From Agrypnia vestita (taxonomy: Eukaryota > Arthropoda > Insecta > Trichoptera > Phryganeidae): a stretch of 64,000 bases of DNA. The notes under the pieces were generated by a model. The model was not told the DNA's origin. It ran no database searches and saw nothing but the letters and a program-made list of their open reading frames with translations. This document shows, in pieces, positions 43,425 through 54,971 of this stretch (position 1 is the first letter of the stretch; each line of letters begins with the position of its first letter). The translations under genes and the position numbers were made by a program. The stretch lies in assembly GCA_016648135.1 (NCBI GenBank), contig JADDOH010010214.1, positions 1-64,000 of the forward strand, read 5' to 3'.

Positions 43425-43605
43425 TTCTTCTTTAGAGGCTTCACAGGACTCGAGGTTACAATAGACACAATACGCATTACTTGACGTCACCTTGGTGACG
43501 GCACTCGCCCACTTCCTGCAAGTCCGTTTTGAGATTGTCCACCCATCTCCAGCTTTTCTCTCCCCTCAGTCCCTTACTCTAGTTCTTGTTGGGTTTTCTG
43601 CGAAG
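43425..43605 (-). pseudogene. LINE C-terminal fragment plus Penelope-like end motif
   Basis: Minus strand gives SWRWVDNLKTDLQEVGE, the LINE block (RPxxRWxDxLKxDLxxxG). Further on, CTCTAAAGAAGAACACGAAA and CGTTAAAAGCG at about 43404-43436 resembles the CTNANGA...GAAAC end motif discussed for Penelope-like ends. Short and decayed; two sources may be fused. Confidence 0.45.
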
Positions 43606-43609
43606 GTTT

Positions 43610-44095
43610 TTTTCGTTTTTTTCAGGATGTAAATAAGATAATAGAAATATATGAAAAAAAATCTTTGGAAATAAAATACGGGATATGATACCCGAAACTT
43701 TTCTTTCCAGTGAACAGCGATACCAATTTCGCCACAGTAAGCATCTATGGTTGCGAGAAAATTTCAACTTAATGTATTATGTAGATTTGTAAGTGCTGGT
43801 TGTATCAACTTGGATTATAGTAATTTTTCGTAAGAACGGGTTATGTAATTGGTTGAAAACGCAATAATCGATGGCTCACACGAAAGATTACTGTAAACCA
43901 AGTTGATAAACCAGCCCTAAGTAAAGTAAATAGTTCATCTTTATTCGATTTTATTTTTAATATCTGTCGCCTTCATATTCCAAGAAATTTTAGTATAATA
44001 CACTAGAATAAATGTTGTCTCTATTATCTCTTATATAACTTATACTGTGAATTTTTACAATAAAAATATCAACTTTTCAATTAAATGTGTTGTCT
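43610..44095. other. AT-rich gene-free stretch
   Basis: AAGTGCTGGTTGTATCAACTTGG (43790) and its inverse near 43898-43918 (CCAAGTTGATAAACCAGC) form an inverted repeat about 100 bp apart, suggesting a small fold-back element. Confidence 0.5.
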
Positions 44096-44097
44096 AT

Positions 44098-44216
44098 TAT
44101 ACTCCGGGTTCCAGGTTCGATTCCCAATGAGGTCACAATTGACCTTTGTGATTTACTCAAGCCTGGGTGTTTTATGATGTGTTTCACTTCTGTAATTGGG
44201 CCTCTTGGCCTGTTGA
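44098..44216 (+). mobile_element. tRNA-derived SINE, family S1, copy 3
   Basis: Perfect box B GGTTCGATTCC at 44114-44124, then ATGAGGTCACAATTGACC, TTTACTCAAGCCTGGGTG and the TTGGGCCTCTTGGCCTG tail, followed by TTAATAAAAAATAAAATAAA. Box A is missing, so it is 5'-truncated. Confidence 0.82.
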
Positions 44217-44422
44217 GGCGTTAATAAAAAATAAAATAAATATAAAATGTATAGCTATTATTTATAAAAACAAAAATATTTTGGAAACCACATTATATAA
44301 AAATAAATAAAAATAAAAGTATACTTACTTGTATTCATAAAAACTACATAGTTTTTAAATAATTCTTCGAAACATTTTTGCACCTTTTTAAAAATTGTTG
44401 GCTTCACAAAATAACTTTTGAA

Positions 44423-44620
44423 CTATGAAATTGACGTAATAAATGTGTGCAAACGAAATGTAGAACATATTGTTACTGACATAACAAAACCAAAAACAAA
44501 GTAATCCGTCCATTGTTTATCGAGATAAGGCTTAAAATGAAGAAAATCGTCCGCCATCTTTGATTTTCCCGCCCCCTCCTCCTTACACCTCGACAACTTT
44601 GGCACTCTACGACCGACAGA
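44423..44620 (-). promoter_or_regulatory. promoter-like patch with short ORF start
   Basis: On the minus strand GGAGGGGGCGGGAAAATC (rc of 44564-44581), an E2F-like GGCGGGAAA, directly precedes AAAGATGGCGGACGA (rc of 44550-44564), which fits both a YY1/Pho site and a strong translation start. The frame from that ATG opens MADDFLHFKPYLDKQWTDYF and stops after 45 codons at 44423. I recognise no protein. It might be a first exon or a decayed promoter. Confidence 0.35.
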
Positions 44621-44779
44621 TCTGTGTTTTAGATGTCACAGGGAATCCACTAATACAGTTGTTGGTATTCAGAAGAGTTGCAGATGGAAATCAAGATCTA
44701 GAACTTATAAGTGAACCAGTTTACTATACCTACAAGTGTCCACATACTTATAGATATATATCCACATGCAAATATTAAT

Positions 44780-46165
44780 CTTCCCAAAACCATACAGATT
44801 CATATTTGAAAAATGATATTAAAAATAGTATTATATTACATATTGAAAATATTTATTTTGGAATTATTTTACCGATTTGACAAACACAATCAGTGTTGAC
44901 CGTTCAAAATGATAAGTTAATTAAAAATAGAAAATAAAACTTTATGATACCACATGCAAATTTTGGCGGTCTGTAACGAATTCATTTGGCATTTACATGA
45001 GAATCACTCAGGCATATAACGTCCAGAGCAGTTAATCACAAGCCGGATCGGCAGCTCTATTTGCACACGAATTCTGCAATTACATTTGACCAAATCCAAT
45101 GGGCCATTGTCATGCCGGGGCCAAATTGCAACCAAATTGGGTTAATATTGAGTGTTATTTTTGCACATATATATATTAATATAAAAAAAACATTTGCAAT
45201 CTTTAGTTGAAGACTAAAATTAAATTCAAAATAAAATAACATTTTGTTTGACACCACTTTTTTAATAATCACCAACTTGTTTCAGCTCAGATCTGAGCTT
45301 TTATCGGGGCTTAATATATACTAATTATTGCAAACAGTGAAGAAAACATTGCGGAGACAAAGAGACAGAAAGCGCGGTGTACATAATCGATAGCATGAAT
45401 CAGTCGACGTCAAGTGCATTGTTGCATTTATTGCACTTGAAGCGGTTATATAATTTTGTCTCTTTCTCGCATAAATATCGCGTACGCATACATTAACGAT
45501 ATATCGTACGGTATCGGTACACAATACATTATTGGAGTGCCATAGCCAAAACATCGACCTGTTATTACAGTTAAAGGAAATAATGGTTTATAGTAAGAAA
45601 TTTTGCTAAAAAGACCGAACAGTTTATTCAGCACACACAACGGGGTAGAGCACCAAAGCATGTATTCAACAAAAGATGAAAAATAAAGATATTGTAACTG
45701 GTCGTGGATGTGAGAGGCAGTTAAAAACACTCGAAATTAATTAGCGATTTATTAATTAATGATTAATTAATTATTTAATAAATCACTTATCACAAAATCA
45801 CTTAACACGAATTAAATACAACGCTATTCTTTAATCTACACTATTATGCAATGTATCACTTTGTCTATGAACATTTTAATATCACTGGGTTCACGTATTT
45901 ATCGCTCGTAGAATATTCAATTCTCGCACGTAAAAGTCGCACTAGTTTATTTCACCACTTAGGTACTTCGCTCGATTATTTCGCTTTATTTATCGCTTCG
46001 ATTATCTCACGACTGGTCACCCTGGCCGTCAAATCGCGGCTCGCGGTCTACTTCGCACCGAACTAACTGTCAAAACACGACCACTTCACGGTGGTCTAGG
46101 TCCGCGCAATTGATATCTGAATACTGTTATTTTTCAAACTTTCTAGATTATTATAATATTTAGAA
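44780..46165. other. gene-free stretch with GC-richer patch 45880-46110
   Basis: The patch reads like leader or LTR DNA on the minus strand (GTGACCAGTCGTGAGATAATCG). A 16-bp palindrome AGCTCAGATCTGAGCT lies at 45284-45299. Minus frames at 45321-45730 show no domain. Confidence 0.35.
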
Positions 46166-46171
46166 GAAGGT

Positions 46172-46206
46172 CCTGAAACAACTGAGAAGCGCTCAGTTGT
46201 TTCAGG
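46172..46206. repeat. perfect hairpin, 15-nt arms
   Basis: CCTGAAACAACTGAG (46172-46186) and CTCAGTTGTTTCAGG (46192-46206) around a 5-nt loop AAGCG. Confidence 0.88.
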
Positions 46207-46317
46207 CATTACCCTAGATTGCTATAGACTTTTCTCAATCCTTCGATAGTGTTGTGGCCTATCACAAAGGATTCTCTACGTTTTCTCTTTTGCCACTTAT
46301 TTAGAATATTTTTATAT

Positions 46318-46347
46318 AAATTGTATGTCATGAGTGACATACAATTT
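46318..46347. repeat. perfect hairpin, 13-nt arms
   Basis: AAATTGTATGTCA (46318-46330), 4-nt loop, TGACATACAATTT (46335-46347). It sits about 110 bp after the previous hairpin. Confidence 0.85.
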
Positions 46348-46349
46348 TT

Positions 46350-47230
46350 AGTTAGTTAGTTAAATGAGTTTAATAAAAACGATAAATAAATACATATATT
46401 GGCATCTACACTCTAAGTTTTTGTGAGAAAACCCAAAAGAGTAAATCATGGAAAAGGGGATCTTAATATTTGATTTTCCTGGAAACTAAGAAATCCACTT
46501 ATTCTGTAGACGTGAAATTTTTTGCCCGTCTACAGACACGAAACAACTAAAAAAATTCTCCCAAGTGGTTGGATCGTAAGTCTAGTTCAAGTAAATCAGA
46601 GAATGGCGCTGAATATATCTTTATTTTAGTTCAGAAATCTGCGATAAAAAGACATTTTGAATTGATTATTTCTAACCGTTAGACTTTCATATTTATCAAT
46701 AGGTATAAATTTTTAAATAAATTAAAATTTAATGATGTATTTTATAAAATTTACTTTCTGAGAAAAATAAAATATATTTTATATTTATTTATAATGATCC
46801 TTAGACAGTATGGTTGCTTTTGTTTTCTTTCTAGCCTCACTCTTGTTTGTTTTAAAAATAATAGCGCAGGCTGGTTAACTCAGTCCTGGAAAATATATAT
46901 TATCTGTTATCTCGGAAACAAGACATTTATTTTACAATTTATAACCCTGACTTAACAAGGGTAGGGACATCACAGCCGTAAAACATAATTCCTAATAATG
47001 AATTTTAATAACCGATATATTACGATCATACCCTTGTTAGGAAAACGTGACAAAGGAGAAAATTATTATTTTCGTGTCTTAAACATTCAGAATCACTATT
47101 TTCTCTGTTTCTCTGGAAGTACTTTTGCTTTTTTTTATTTCGGTTTTTTATTTCACTGTGTTTTCTTATTTCAGTTTGTCTCAAAAATAATTGTTAAAAC
47201 GGAACATGTAGCGAAATAAAGTTGAAATAT
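46350..47230. other. AT-rich gene-free stretch
   Basis: The frame at 46998-47219 is phenylalanine-rich chance reading; nothing else recognised. Confidence 0.5.
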
Positions 47231-47234
47231 AGAT

Positions 47235-47440
47235 AATTTAAATAAAATATCAGGAATGTAGGACCTCGGTAAAAGACCTGACATGATCACATACAACAAA
47301 TCTGGAGGATGGCTCTGTTAAAAGCCTCAACAACCGTAAGCCATGCATGAAAAGATGTATTAATGTAGCCGAAGCATAAGACGTGTGTCAAGACATCTTA
47401 TCTCGCTACCCTGGTGGTAAATGGCGTGATGGTTAGTTAG
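47235..47440 (+). pseudogene. non-LTR retrotransposon 3' end (family L1a, copy 4)
   Basis: Broken frames read GPR, HDHIQQ, LEDGSVKSLNNRKPCMKRCI and NVAEA, then DVCQDILSRYPGGKWRD. The ILEDG motif overlaps the end of the 3838 fragment and the tail overlaps that at 16400, so all four belong to one family. One in-frame stop follows NVAEA. Confidence 0.75.
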
Positions 47441-47444
47441 TTAG

Positions 47445-47925
47445 AAATAAAATAGTTAAGAAAAAGTAGATAAGATTAATTTACAGCAACGATCTTAGAA
47501 CTTGATCATAATGATGATTTTGGTGTACTACAGATAGAATATTTTTTTGAAAATATACACCATTAAGCCATTAAGCCTCTTAAGTATACATTACAAAATA
47601 ATAATAAATTGACCGAAAAAATAAAGTAAAAAGAAATAAAATGTTGGTTAACAGAATATACAGTACATTAAAAAATAAAATAAGTTTTTGAATTATCAAG
47701 TTTATAGTGCAGGCAAAATCAGACAGTGGATTCCAATAATCACTACAATTCAGAACACCAATAAAATACAAGGAAAAATATAAGCAAAAAAGAAGCCCTC
47801 TGAACATTAAAAAACAAGTTAAAAATTTAAATTAAAAATGCAAATTAAATATAAGAATCAAGGAACATTTATAATGAAGTACACCATTTGAAAATATGAC
47901 CGACAGATAAACATTTTTCCTTCTC
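47445..47925. other. AT-rich gene-free stretch
   Basis: The minus frame 47580-47807 is low-complexity hydrophobic reading; no gene inferred. Confidence 0.5.
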
Positions 47926-47984
47926 TATTATGCCTATTTGTCGATGATTATAATTATATACAAATGTTGTTGATGATTATAAAT

Positions 47985-48122
47985 ATATTCAAATGGAAAT
48001 ACAAATGAATTCCCAATTATAACAATTTCGTTGTCTATCTGACCGTCCGTCTGTCCGTCAACCGGGTACCAAACCCGTGCCTCCTGGGTGAAAGACAGGT
48101 ATTCTAGCCACAACACCACATT
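47985..48122 (-). mobile_element. tRNA-derived SINE, family S3
   Basis: Minus strand: TGGTGTTGTGGCTAGAAT as box A region, GGGTTTGGTACCCGG as box B region (rc of 48062-48076), then GACGGACAGACGGACGGTC, AGATAGACAACGAAATTG and TTATAATTGGGAATTC. The tail block recurs at 48418-48490. Confidence 0.7.
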
Positions 48123-48279
48123 GAAGACAACACTGTTCTGGGAAAAAAATGTTTTTAAAGCCAGTGAACCTAAAGAAAATATTTTTTGAAAATATATTGT
48201 GTGCCCTATCTTTCTCTCTCTTTATACGTACAAATCTTTTTTAAACGTACAAATGGTTCGCGTCGTTGCTAACTTAGCC

Positions 48280-48495
48280 TTATATGTACTGTATTTCTGA
48301 CGAGTCACGCAAGCTCGGCGGTAGCATCGTTAATTTGCGGTGCCAGCCCCATCTCTGGCCTTTATTTTCGTTTTTTAGCCGTAAATTCAAACGAATTACG
48401 GATGTTACACAAAGTTACGGACAGACAGACAGCCAGATAGACGGACGGATAGATGCATAGATAATGAAATTATTATGATTGGGATACTCTGTGAG
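48280..48495 (+). mobile_element. element sharing the S3 tail
   Basis: Ends with ACGGACAGACAGACAGCCAG, ATAGACGGACGG, AATGAAATTATTATGATTGG, corresponding to the S3 tail in the opposite orientation. The head (CGGCGGTAGCATCGTTAATT, GCGGTGCCAGCCCCATC) does not show clear box A/B. The two copies are inverted about 160 bp apart. Confidence 0.55.
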
Positions 48496-48679
48496 ATAAA
48501 AATATAATATCGTTTTTTTTCAAAATATGTATCGACCTAAGCTCACGCTTTAATGATCTGGCTACATGCTTATAAATGGAAGTAGTACCCATTATACAGG
48601 CCTCAACATTTTATGTTTCTACTTTTTTCCAGACTTAATATATGTTCATTCTGATAATTGCCATTATATTTATTTTAAG

Positions 48680-48767
48680 TGGGGTATAAAAGCAAAGGCA
48701 GCAATATCCAAGAAATTAAAAAAAATGTTTTTAATACAGTAACGCTGCCTTTTGCTTTTATACCCCA
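48680..48767. mobile_element. MITE family D, copy 1 (88 bp, deleted)
   Basis: TGGGGTATAAAAGCAAAGGC and its inverse GCCTTTTGCTTTTATACCCC are terminal; the inner GCAGCAATATCCAAG-AAATT and a short loop remain. The same ends occur at 54598-54801 and 61906-62119. Confidence 0.82.
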
Positions 48768-48769
48768 TA

Positions 48770-50120
48770 TATATGTTATATAATATGTATGTTATAAAGT
48801 GTAAATTTTGATAATGTATGCGATAATTAGTTTAGTGTATACGTTAACTCATAGTTAATGCATACATATACATCTAAATATTACAAATTTAACGAAATTT
48901 AACACTTTGTGACATATATGCATATCGATATATGCACATATTTCAATGTTTTTTTTTATTCTCTATACATAACATTTTACATACTTACTATATTTCTTAT
49001 TTTTATGAATAAATGTGAGTTTTATTCTTCCTCTGATTAAAGCATTTGTTTTTTTTTATTGGATTGCAATTACTAATGCAGCACATAATGTTAACATCTA
49101 AAATTATGTTAATAATGTAAAATATATTTCCCTCTAAAAATCGAGATTTTACAAATATTACAAAGAGCAATATTTTTTTGACTGATAAATGACGTAAGTA
49201 GTAGGCAACTAACGAAATTCTCAGAATAAAAAACCTAAAAACTTTACCTATTAACCAATCAATAGGGAGAAAACACTTCAACAATCGCCAATTGAATATA
49301 TAAAGCTTCATTTTTCAGATATTCCGGATATTTCATCCCTTTTCCGACACTTACACACCGTACCTGACCCAAGACACTCGACTCTGGGTGCCCTAAGGTA
49401 AGTTCCTTTGTGTGGATCTTGTGTGACCAAAAAATATTGAATGGCTCAACTACGCCCTTGTCCCCCGTCTTGCATACTTACTTTAAAAAACTTTGATAGA
49501 GGGGCTAGACGCTCTAAGAATGTGGTGCTGGTGACACCTGCTCCACATACCATGGATATCCCGCAGAGTGAATGATTCATTACAATTATAGAAAAATTAC
49601 TTTTCGAGCAGCTTAATCCTTATAGCTGGGCTTGTTACCAGACATGAGATCCGAGGGAGAGACACAGTTTTCGCGAAAGCTGGATCCACCGGTTAGAACT
49701 TCGATGCAGAGCCCACTCATTGTAAGCGCAGGAAATGCTGCGTGCTAGATTTTGAGGTGGTTTATCATATGACCTCCGTGATTTTGGTTATCTTACACAT
49801 CAACATAAACCAAAAATCATAAAGAACATATTGTTGCAATTAACAATATAATTATTAATACAATAATTTTAAAAGTCTCTTTGTGTGATTTCATACCTTA
49901 GTACATTCTAATTTCTTATTACATTGTGAATATGAACAACTTCATCTGAAATGCTTTTAACGCGCAGACGATGTATGTAACAACTGCACGATGTCTTAAA
50001 TATAAATATAGTTATAACATTATGCACAAACTTTACGGGAATTTCACTGTTTTATGCTAAATTAAGATAAAATAAATGCTTAATCAAAATAATAATAAAA
50101 CAAAAATTCAGGTACAAACC
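48770..50120. other. gene-free stretch with mixed patch 49340-49770
   Basis: 49340-49770 is more GC-balanced than its surroundings and includes CTAAGGTAAGT (49394-49404), which fits a splice-donor consensus. No protein or RNA family was recognised. It could be a decayed processed transcript. The remainder is AT-rich. Confidence 0.35.
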
Positions 50121-50124
50121 TTGA

Positions 50125-51650
50125 AAATTCCTCACTTTTTCGGTGAAGCGCTGAACTCAAAATAAATTGAACCTTTCGTGAGCAGAACCATATTTATTCA
50201 TACACACTATAGTTACTATAATTTAGTCTTCTCTTGGTAATCTACATACCTCTCTCAACGGTCCCGCCGTTGTTCGAAACACGCATCTTTTGGAATGATG
50301 TTCAGATGGATCATCGCGTTTCGCATAAAGGCTTATCTTGATTCTAATCGCATCTTTTAAACTTTTAAACTTTTAAAGGCATTTTTAATGTGCGGAATAG
50401 CCAAAAAATCCCCCGAAGCCATATCGGAAGAAAGGGTAGCCTTACAAACCAGGAGGATGCTGTATTTAGCCAAGAACCTGAATCGGGCGAGACAAATGGG
50501 AGGGGGAATAGTCGGGATGGAACTGTTCCATCATTTAAATTTTTCTGACAATTTTTAAGCATAAATTCTTGGTAAAAATTAAATGTACCGATCAATTGTT
50601 TGCTACCTACACAAACATCATTTCTTCACTCAGAAGTTGACCGGCAACAATTCATAATTTCTACGGCGGAAAAATTCACGATTGCCCTTGAATGTCTTCT
50701 ATATATTTCCACAAAAAGATACCTCTTGTGCCTCATTTTTTATTTGAAAAAAGGTTTGATAATATTTGAACACTTCAAGTAAATAAAAAAAAATAGCCAC
50801 CACCACAAAATATGATTAAAATATTACTATTTTTGAATGAAGTAAAGCCTTTTTTTTAAATTACGTTATTTACTGTTCTCTGAAGTTTAAACTTTGACCT
50901 TTTGATCATTTGAAACCTTCTGACTGCCTGAAACCTGAAATTTCTAACCTCACATTCTCGATCTGATTTTGATATCTCGATGAAATAAAACGACTCACTC
51001 TTCTGCCTCAACAAATAACTCTTGCTCTATTTCATATTCATAATTCTTGCTCGTCAATTGCTTATATTTCAAGTATGGCCTTCTTTTCAGTGATAAAGTT
51101 GTGTTTTTTGCTAACGTTCACAATTTCTGATATCTTCGACGTTTTTCCTCACTCGATTGTTTTTACATCACAAAAATATAATCGCGTTCTAATAAATCTA
51201 CGTGAATGCAATAAACTACATTTATGGCTTCGAAAACATGGGTGAAAATACTGGAGGGAAAACTCTCGCTATGCAGCAATAATATGCATCGTCTCTGCAA
51301 AAACGAATAGGATGTTTTATTCACATGGTATTGTCTCTCATCTGAGTGAGTAGCCTACCCATAAGAACAACTATGCACACACAGGAGTTGATTAAATTTT
51401 CGTCAATTTTTTTTAATAAATGTTTTTACTCCTTTCCCAAATAACATCCGCTCTCTTTTTTATTATACGTAGCGTGTTGTAGATATCAAAGGATTATTAT
51501 TTTCTATTCATACAGCTAATTTTTCAACCACATTTTTTTACAAATCCTACTTTTTTTAACAAGGTAGAGCAAGTTATTTTTTTATTCTTTGTAATTTTAA
51601 TATTTTTTATTTTAATGTACTTATCTATACTGAGGTCATGCTCACGTAGG
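50125..51650. other. gene-free stretch with patch 50370-50560
   Basis: The patch has balanced composition and is open in more than one frame (e.g. minus 50365-50595), but no domain is recognised. The rest is AT-rich. Confidence 0.4.
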
Positions 51651-51659
51651 ATATTTTCA

Positions 51660-52330
51660 AGAGATTGCGCGTCGATACGCACCTTCAATTAGCACACCCC
51701 GACATACCTTCCACAACCTTCACCACCATGGCACAGCGCCTGACAACAGCTGACCACCAACACGGGTGTTCGGGAGAAAGGCCAGGACACGCCATGAGCC
51801 TGGCGCAAGCGAGCAGGGAACAATCGTGCGATGCCAGCCGGCGCACAACATCAAGGGCAGCGGGGACCACGGGCCATATCAGAGAGTGACGCACAACCCC
51901 AGCCACGTCGGACATGCCCTACAGAGTGTCCGACCACGCACAACAGTAAACAACGCAACCACCAGCAAACGAAATCAGATAGGTAAATGTCATTATCATT
52001 CGTTGGAACAACCACATACGCCACCGTGACGACTACGGAGCCGACACACCATGCTTCACAACCCTCGATGTTCATCATCAGCCCAGCCACGTTGGATACG
52101 CCCTACAGAGTATCTGATCACGCCCAGAATCATCTTCAGCACCAGCAACGCCGACTCACCGAGCGTTGTCAACTCATCCGCATTCACAACCACGGAACGA
52201 GCACAACGCGCTTCCATATTCGATGACGTCATCAGGCCAGCACACCGCGCCTGAATAGCCACCGACTGTACATCATAACCCTTTTCCACAAGCAACCACA
52301 ACTCCTAAAGGACGACATCGGATAAAGACG
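51660..52330. repeat. GC-rich island with degenerate ~185-bp duplication
   Basis: The block GCCACGTCGGACATGCCCTA then CAGAGTGTCCGACCACGC at about 51902 is repeated as GCCACGTTGGATACGCCCTA then CAGAGTATCTGATCACGC at about 52087, a spacing of about 185 bp. The island is the most GC-rich segment in the window, and many overlapping frames are open on both strands for that reason. I cannot name a family. An LTR-retroelement leader/gag, a satellite or a decayed gene are possible. Confidence 0.5.
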
Positions 52331-52334
52331 TGAT

Positions 52335-53155
52335 TAGCCTTATTCGATTACACCCCCTAAGGAGAGCAACTCTACCATATCACGTGACGAGGATGAACTA
52401 CCGACGCTCACCTTTTCACCCCCAAAATATTATGAATTTTTCTCGTATTTTGTTCACGATTGTTGTACATCAAACATCAAATATCGCCACACTGATCATA
52501 ATGATAAGTTCTTCACTTGAGTGAATTATAATCTCCCTTGTAGCAGCTAAAACGGAATAATTGTTGGTAATTAAACCCTTCTACTTGTCTAAATTTTCAA
52601 AATTGATATTTGTGAGTGTGTGTATATGATTCTAACTGACGTTTATGCACGTGAATCTAGCATGTCAAATCAAACGTATCGTATTTGAGTTAATGTTTTT
52701 ATCTCGTTCTACCAAATTCAAATTGAACGGCAATTTATATCATCGCATCTTATTCCATCTATTTAATAGAAAAATATACCTTGTAAGCTGAAATAAAAAA
52801 TGTTACAAGATTCTGAATATACAAATTGAATTGCAATTTTTTAAATGAACACAGGCTTTGTGCCCTTTTAAACATTTTATAATTTTAGTTTGTATTTTGG
52901 GTACCATTTATTAAAAATTTATTTATTTAATAAATTATTATAATATCATTTAACAAAATTGAAATATATTGCTTTTAATTTTGGGTTAACACTTTTTAAA
53001 AAACGTATTTTTTGGTCACACTTTAAATATTGATAATGAAATTGAATATCACAAAGAATACGAGTTGTATAAAAAACTTTTGTACCTGGTTAACTTTGTA
53101 ATTAACTTTGTAACAAGTGTAATAAAAGAATGGTTAAGATATTTAAGAATATTTA
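52335..53155. other. AT-rich gene-free stretch
   Basis: No gene, RNA or element recognised. Confidence 0.5.
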
Positions 53156-53164
53156 TTTTCAGGT

Positions 53165-53248
53165 CTCATTCGTATTCATCGGCAGTAGAGTGATTAGCAA
53201 TCCCTCCTTTTGAGCGGGAGACCGGGGGTTCAATTCCATTGTATTTTG
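53165..53248 (+). mobile_element. tRNA-like SINE head, family S4
   Basis: GGCAGTAGAGTGATTAGCAA fits box A and GGGGGTTCAATTCC fits box B at SINE/tRNA spacing. The intervening CTCC/GGGAG resembles an anticodon stem, but the acceptor stem does not close, so a functional tRNA is unlikely. Confidence 0.6.
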
Positions 53249-53249
53249 T

Positions 53250-54405
53250 TAAATTTAACCTAATTTAATATTTTTTGAAACTAGAAAAACACAATGTTAA
53301 CTTTAACGTAATATTATATTTTTTGGTACCAGAAAAACATAATGCAAGGGTGGTACGATACATATGTCTGAGACATGTAATGCTTTTTTTAATTCTTCTA
53401 AACAAAATGAGATTCTTTTACTTTAGAATTTCATTATTATTCCAAGATAAAAAATGGTATGGAGTAAGGTAAAAGATTTTTTCACTTTAATAGGTGAATA
53501 TTTATTTTAAGATTTTTCCTCTTAATTTCTCCGTCCTTTAAAACCAATTTATTATTTAATATAGTCAATTCAATAATAAACTAAAATACATTTCACACAA
53601 TTTCAAGCTAAGGGAAATGAGTCTTTATCTACATAGAAATATTTTTACTCGTATATGGGTGTAAAGAGTCTATCTGAATAATAATAGAATGTTAATAGCT
53701 GTCATGTCAACTGGCAACACTAAATTGGGTTCACGTATTTCGCATTAACATTGCCCAGAAATCTGATGCAATTTATCAGCTGCCATCAATTCAATTGCCA
53801 AACCGATTCTAGGAGTTGAGATTGCTTGACGCTGGTTCGGTTGTTTCAGCAGATGTTAGTCAAATTAGACTGGAAGAGACAGCATCTCGGAGAATACGAT
53901 CGGAGACTTTGGATTGTCAAAGGAACCGGCCCCAGTTGGCGCCACAGGGTAGAAACGGACAATCTATTTGTGGACACCAGGATGAGAGTTCTAATTTTAT
54001 TATATATTTTTCAATACATTACTTGAGACAGTGAAAACTTATTTATATAAATTTATAATAAATTATTACGTGTGGTGCATTAAAGCTTTATTCAATTATT
54101 TTTTTAATGATACCAGAAATTTTTTGTGATCGTCTATTGATATTATGCCATAATTAATTAAATTAAGTGGCTTATTTAAAAATATTCAAGTCCCCTTCAT
54201 CGGTTCTGAATCGGCAGCAGTGTTTTCTGCTCTACGAAACTAATTGTGTCGTTTGATCTTATAAATTTTCCATGATTCATTTAGAATTAACATAAAAAAT
54301 AATGATGTTAACGCAAGCAAGACAAAATTATGGATTCCGTAATGTTTTTCAATACAATGTATAATGTCATTTCTTTATTATATTCTAATTTTTTCAGTAC
54401 TCCAT
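53250..54405. other. gene-free stretch, mixed patch 53760-54000
   Basis: The patch is open in two plus frames (53816-54034 and 53826-54026) with unremarkable content such as GTGPSWRHRVETDNLFVDTR. No family was recognised; a decayed exon is possible. Confidence 0.35.
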
Positions 54406-54408
54406 CTA

Positions 54409-54478
54409 AGGCTTTAATATTCGTATATTAAATATTATTTTTTAAGGCTTTAATATTCGTATATTAAATATTATTTTT
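54409..54478 (+). repeat. 36-bp exact tandem duplication
   Basis: TAAGGCTTTAATATTCGTAT followed by ATTAAATATTATTTTT occurs twice in a row with almost no divergence. Confidence 0.85.
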
Positions 54479-54597
54479 AATTTACGAATTAAAACATCTT
54501 CGTCCACTAAAAATAATACAAAAGTCCTTACTTTTTCAAATTCTTTTTAATTCATAATATTATCGTATAATTTGATGTTCAAATCTTTTTTATCATA

Positions 54598-54801
54598 TAT
54601 GTAGGGTATAAAATCAAAGGCAGCAATATCCAAAAAAATTAAAATAATGTTTTGAATGCAGGCACCGAAGATGAATATTTAAAAATGTAATGATTTCTAG
54701 ATTGTATGCGTCTATCCCTACCAAAATTATATTTCCTAAAAATTTATAGCCTATTTTTTTTTTTTTTTTTGTTTTTGCTGCCTTTGCTTTGCATACCACA
54801 T
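54598..54801. mobile_element. MITE family D, copy 2
   Basis: Left GTAGGGTATAAAATCAAAGG then CAGCAATATCC; right TGCTGCCTTTGCTTTGCATA then CCACA. About 204 bp. The interior shares AATGTTTTGAATGCAGGCAC and CATATTTCC-like blocks with copy 3. The run of 17 T at 54755-54771 is local. Confidence 0.8.
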
Positions 54802-54971
54802 ATATAAAAAAAGGAATTAAAATTATTTCCGATTTCCAAAAATTATCACCATTAATTATATTATTTTTAGATGAACGTACCTTTTTTAATAAAATAGAGA
54901 TTCGAGCATGGAATACGTTTAGCATCAACATGCTTATTATTTTTAAAACTATACTACGTTTGCTATTTAAA

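Noticed and set aside
49394..49404. Splice donor-like AAGGTAAGT
   Set aside because: No adjacent coding exon or acceptor could be supported; such nonamers occur by chance.
51685..52301. Several overlapping frames on both strands
   Set aside because: Caused by GC-rich, stop-poor composition of the island; none shows a family signature.
53165..53248. Possible functional tRNA gene
   Set aside because: Box A and box B fit, but the acceptor stem does not close; treated as a SINE head.
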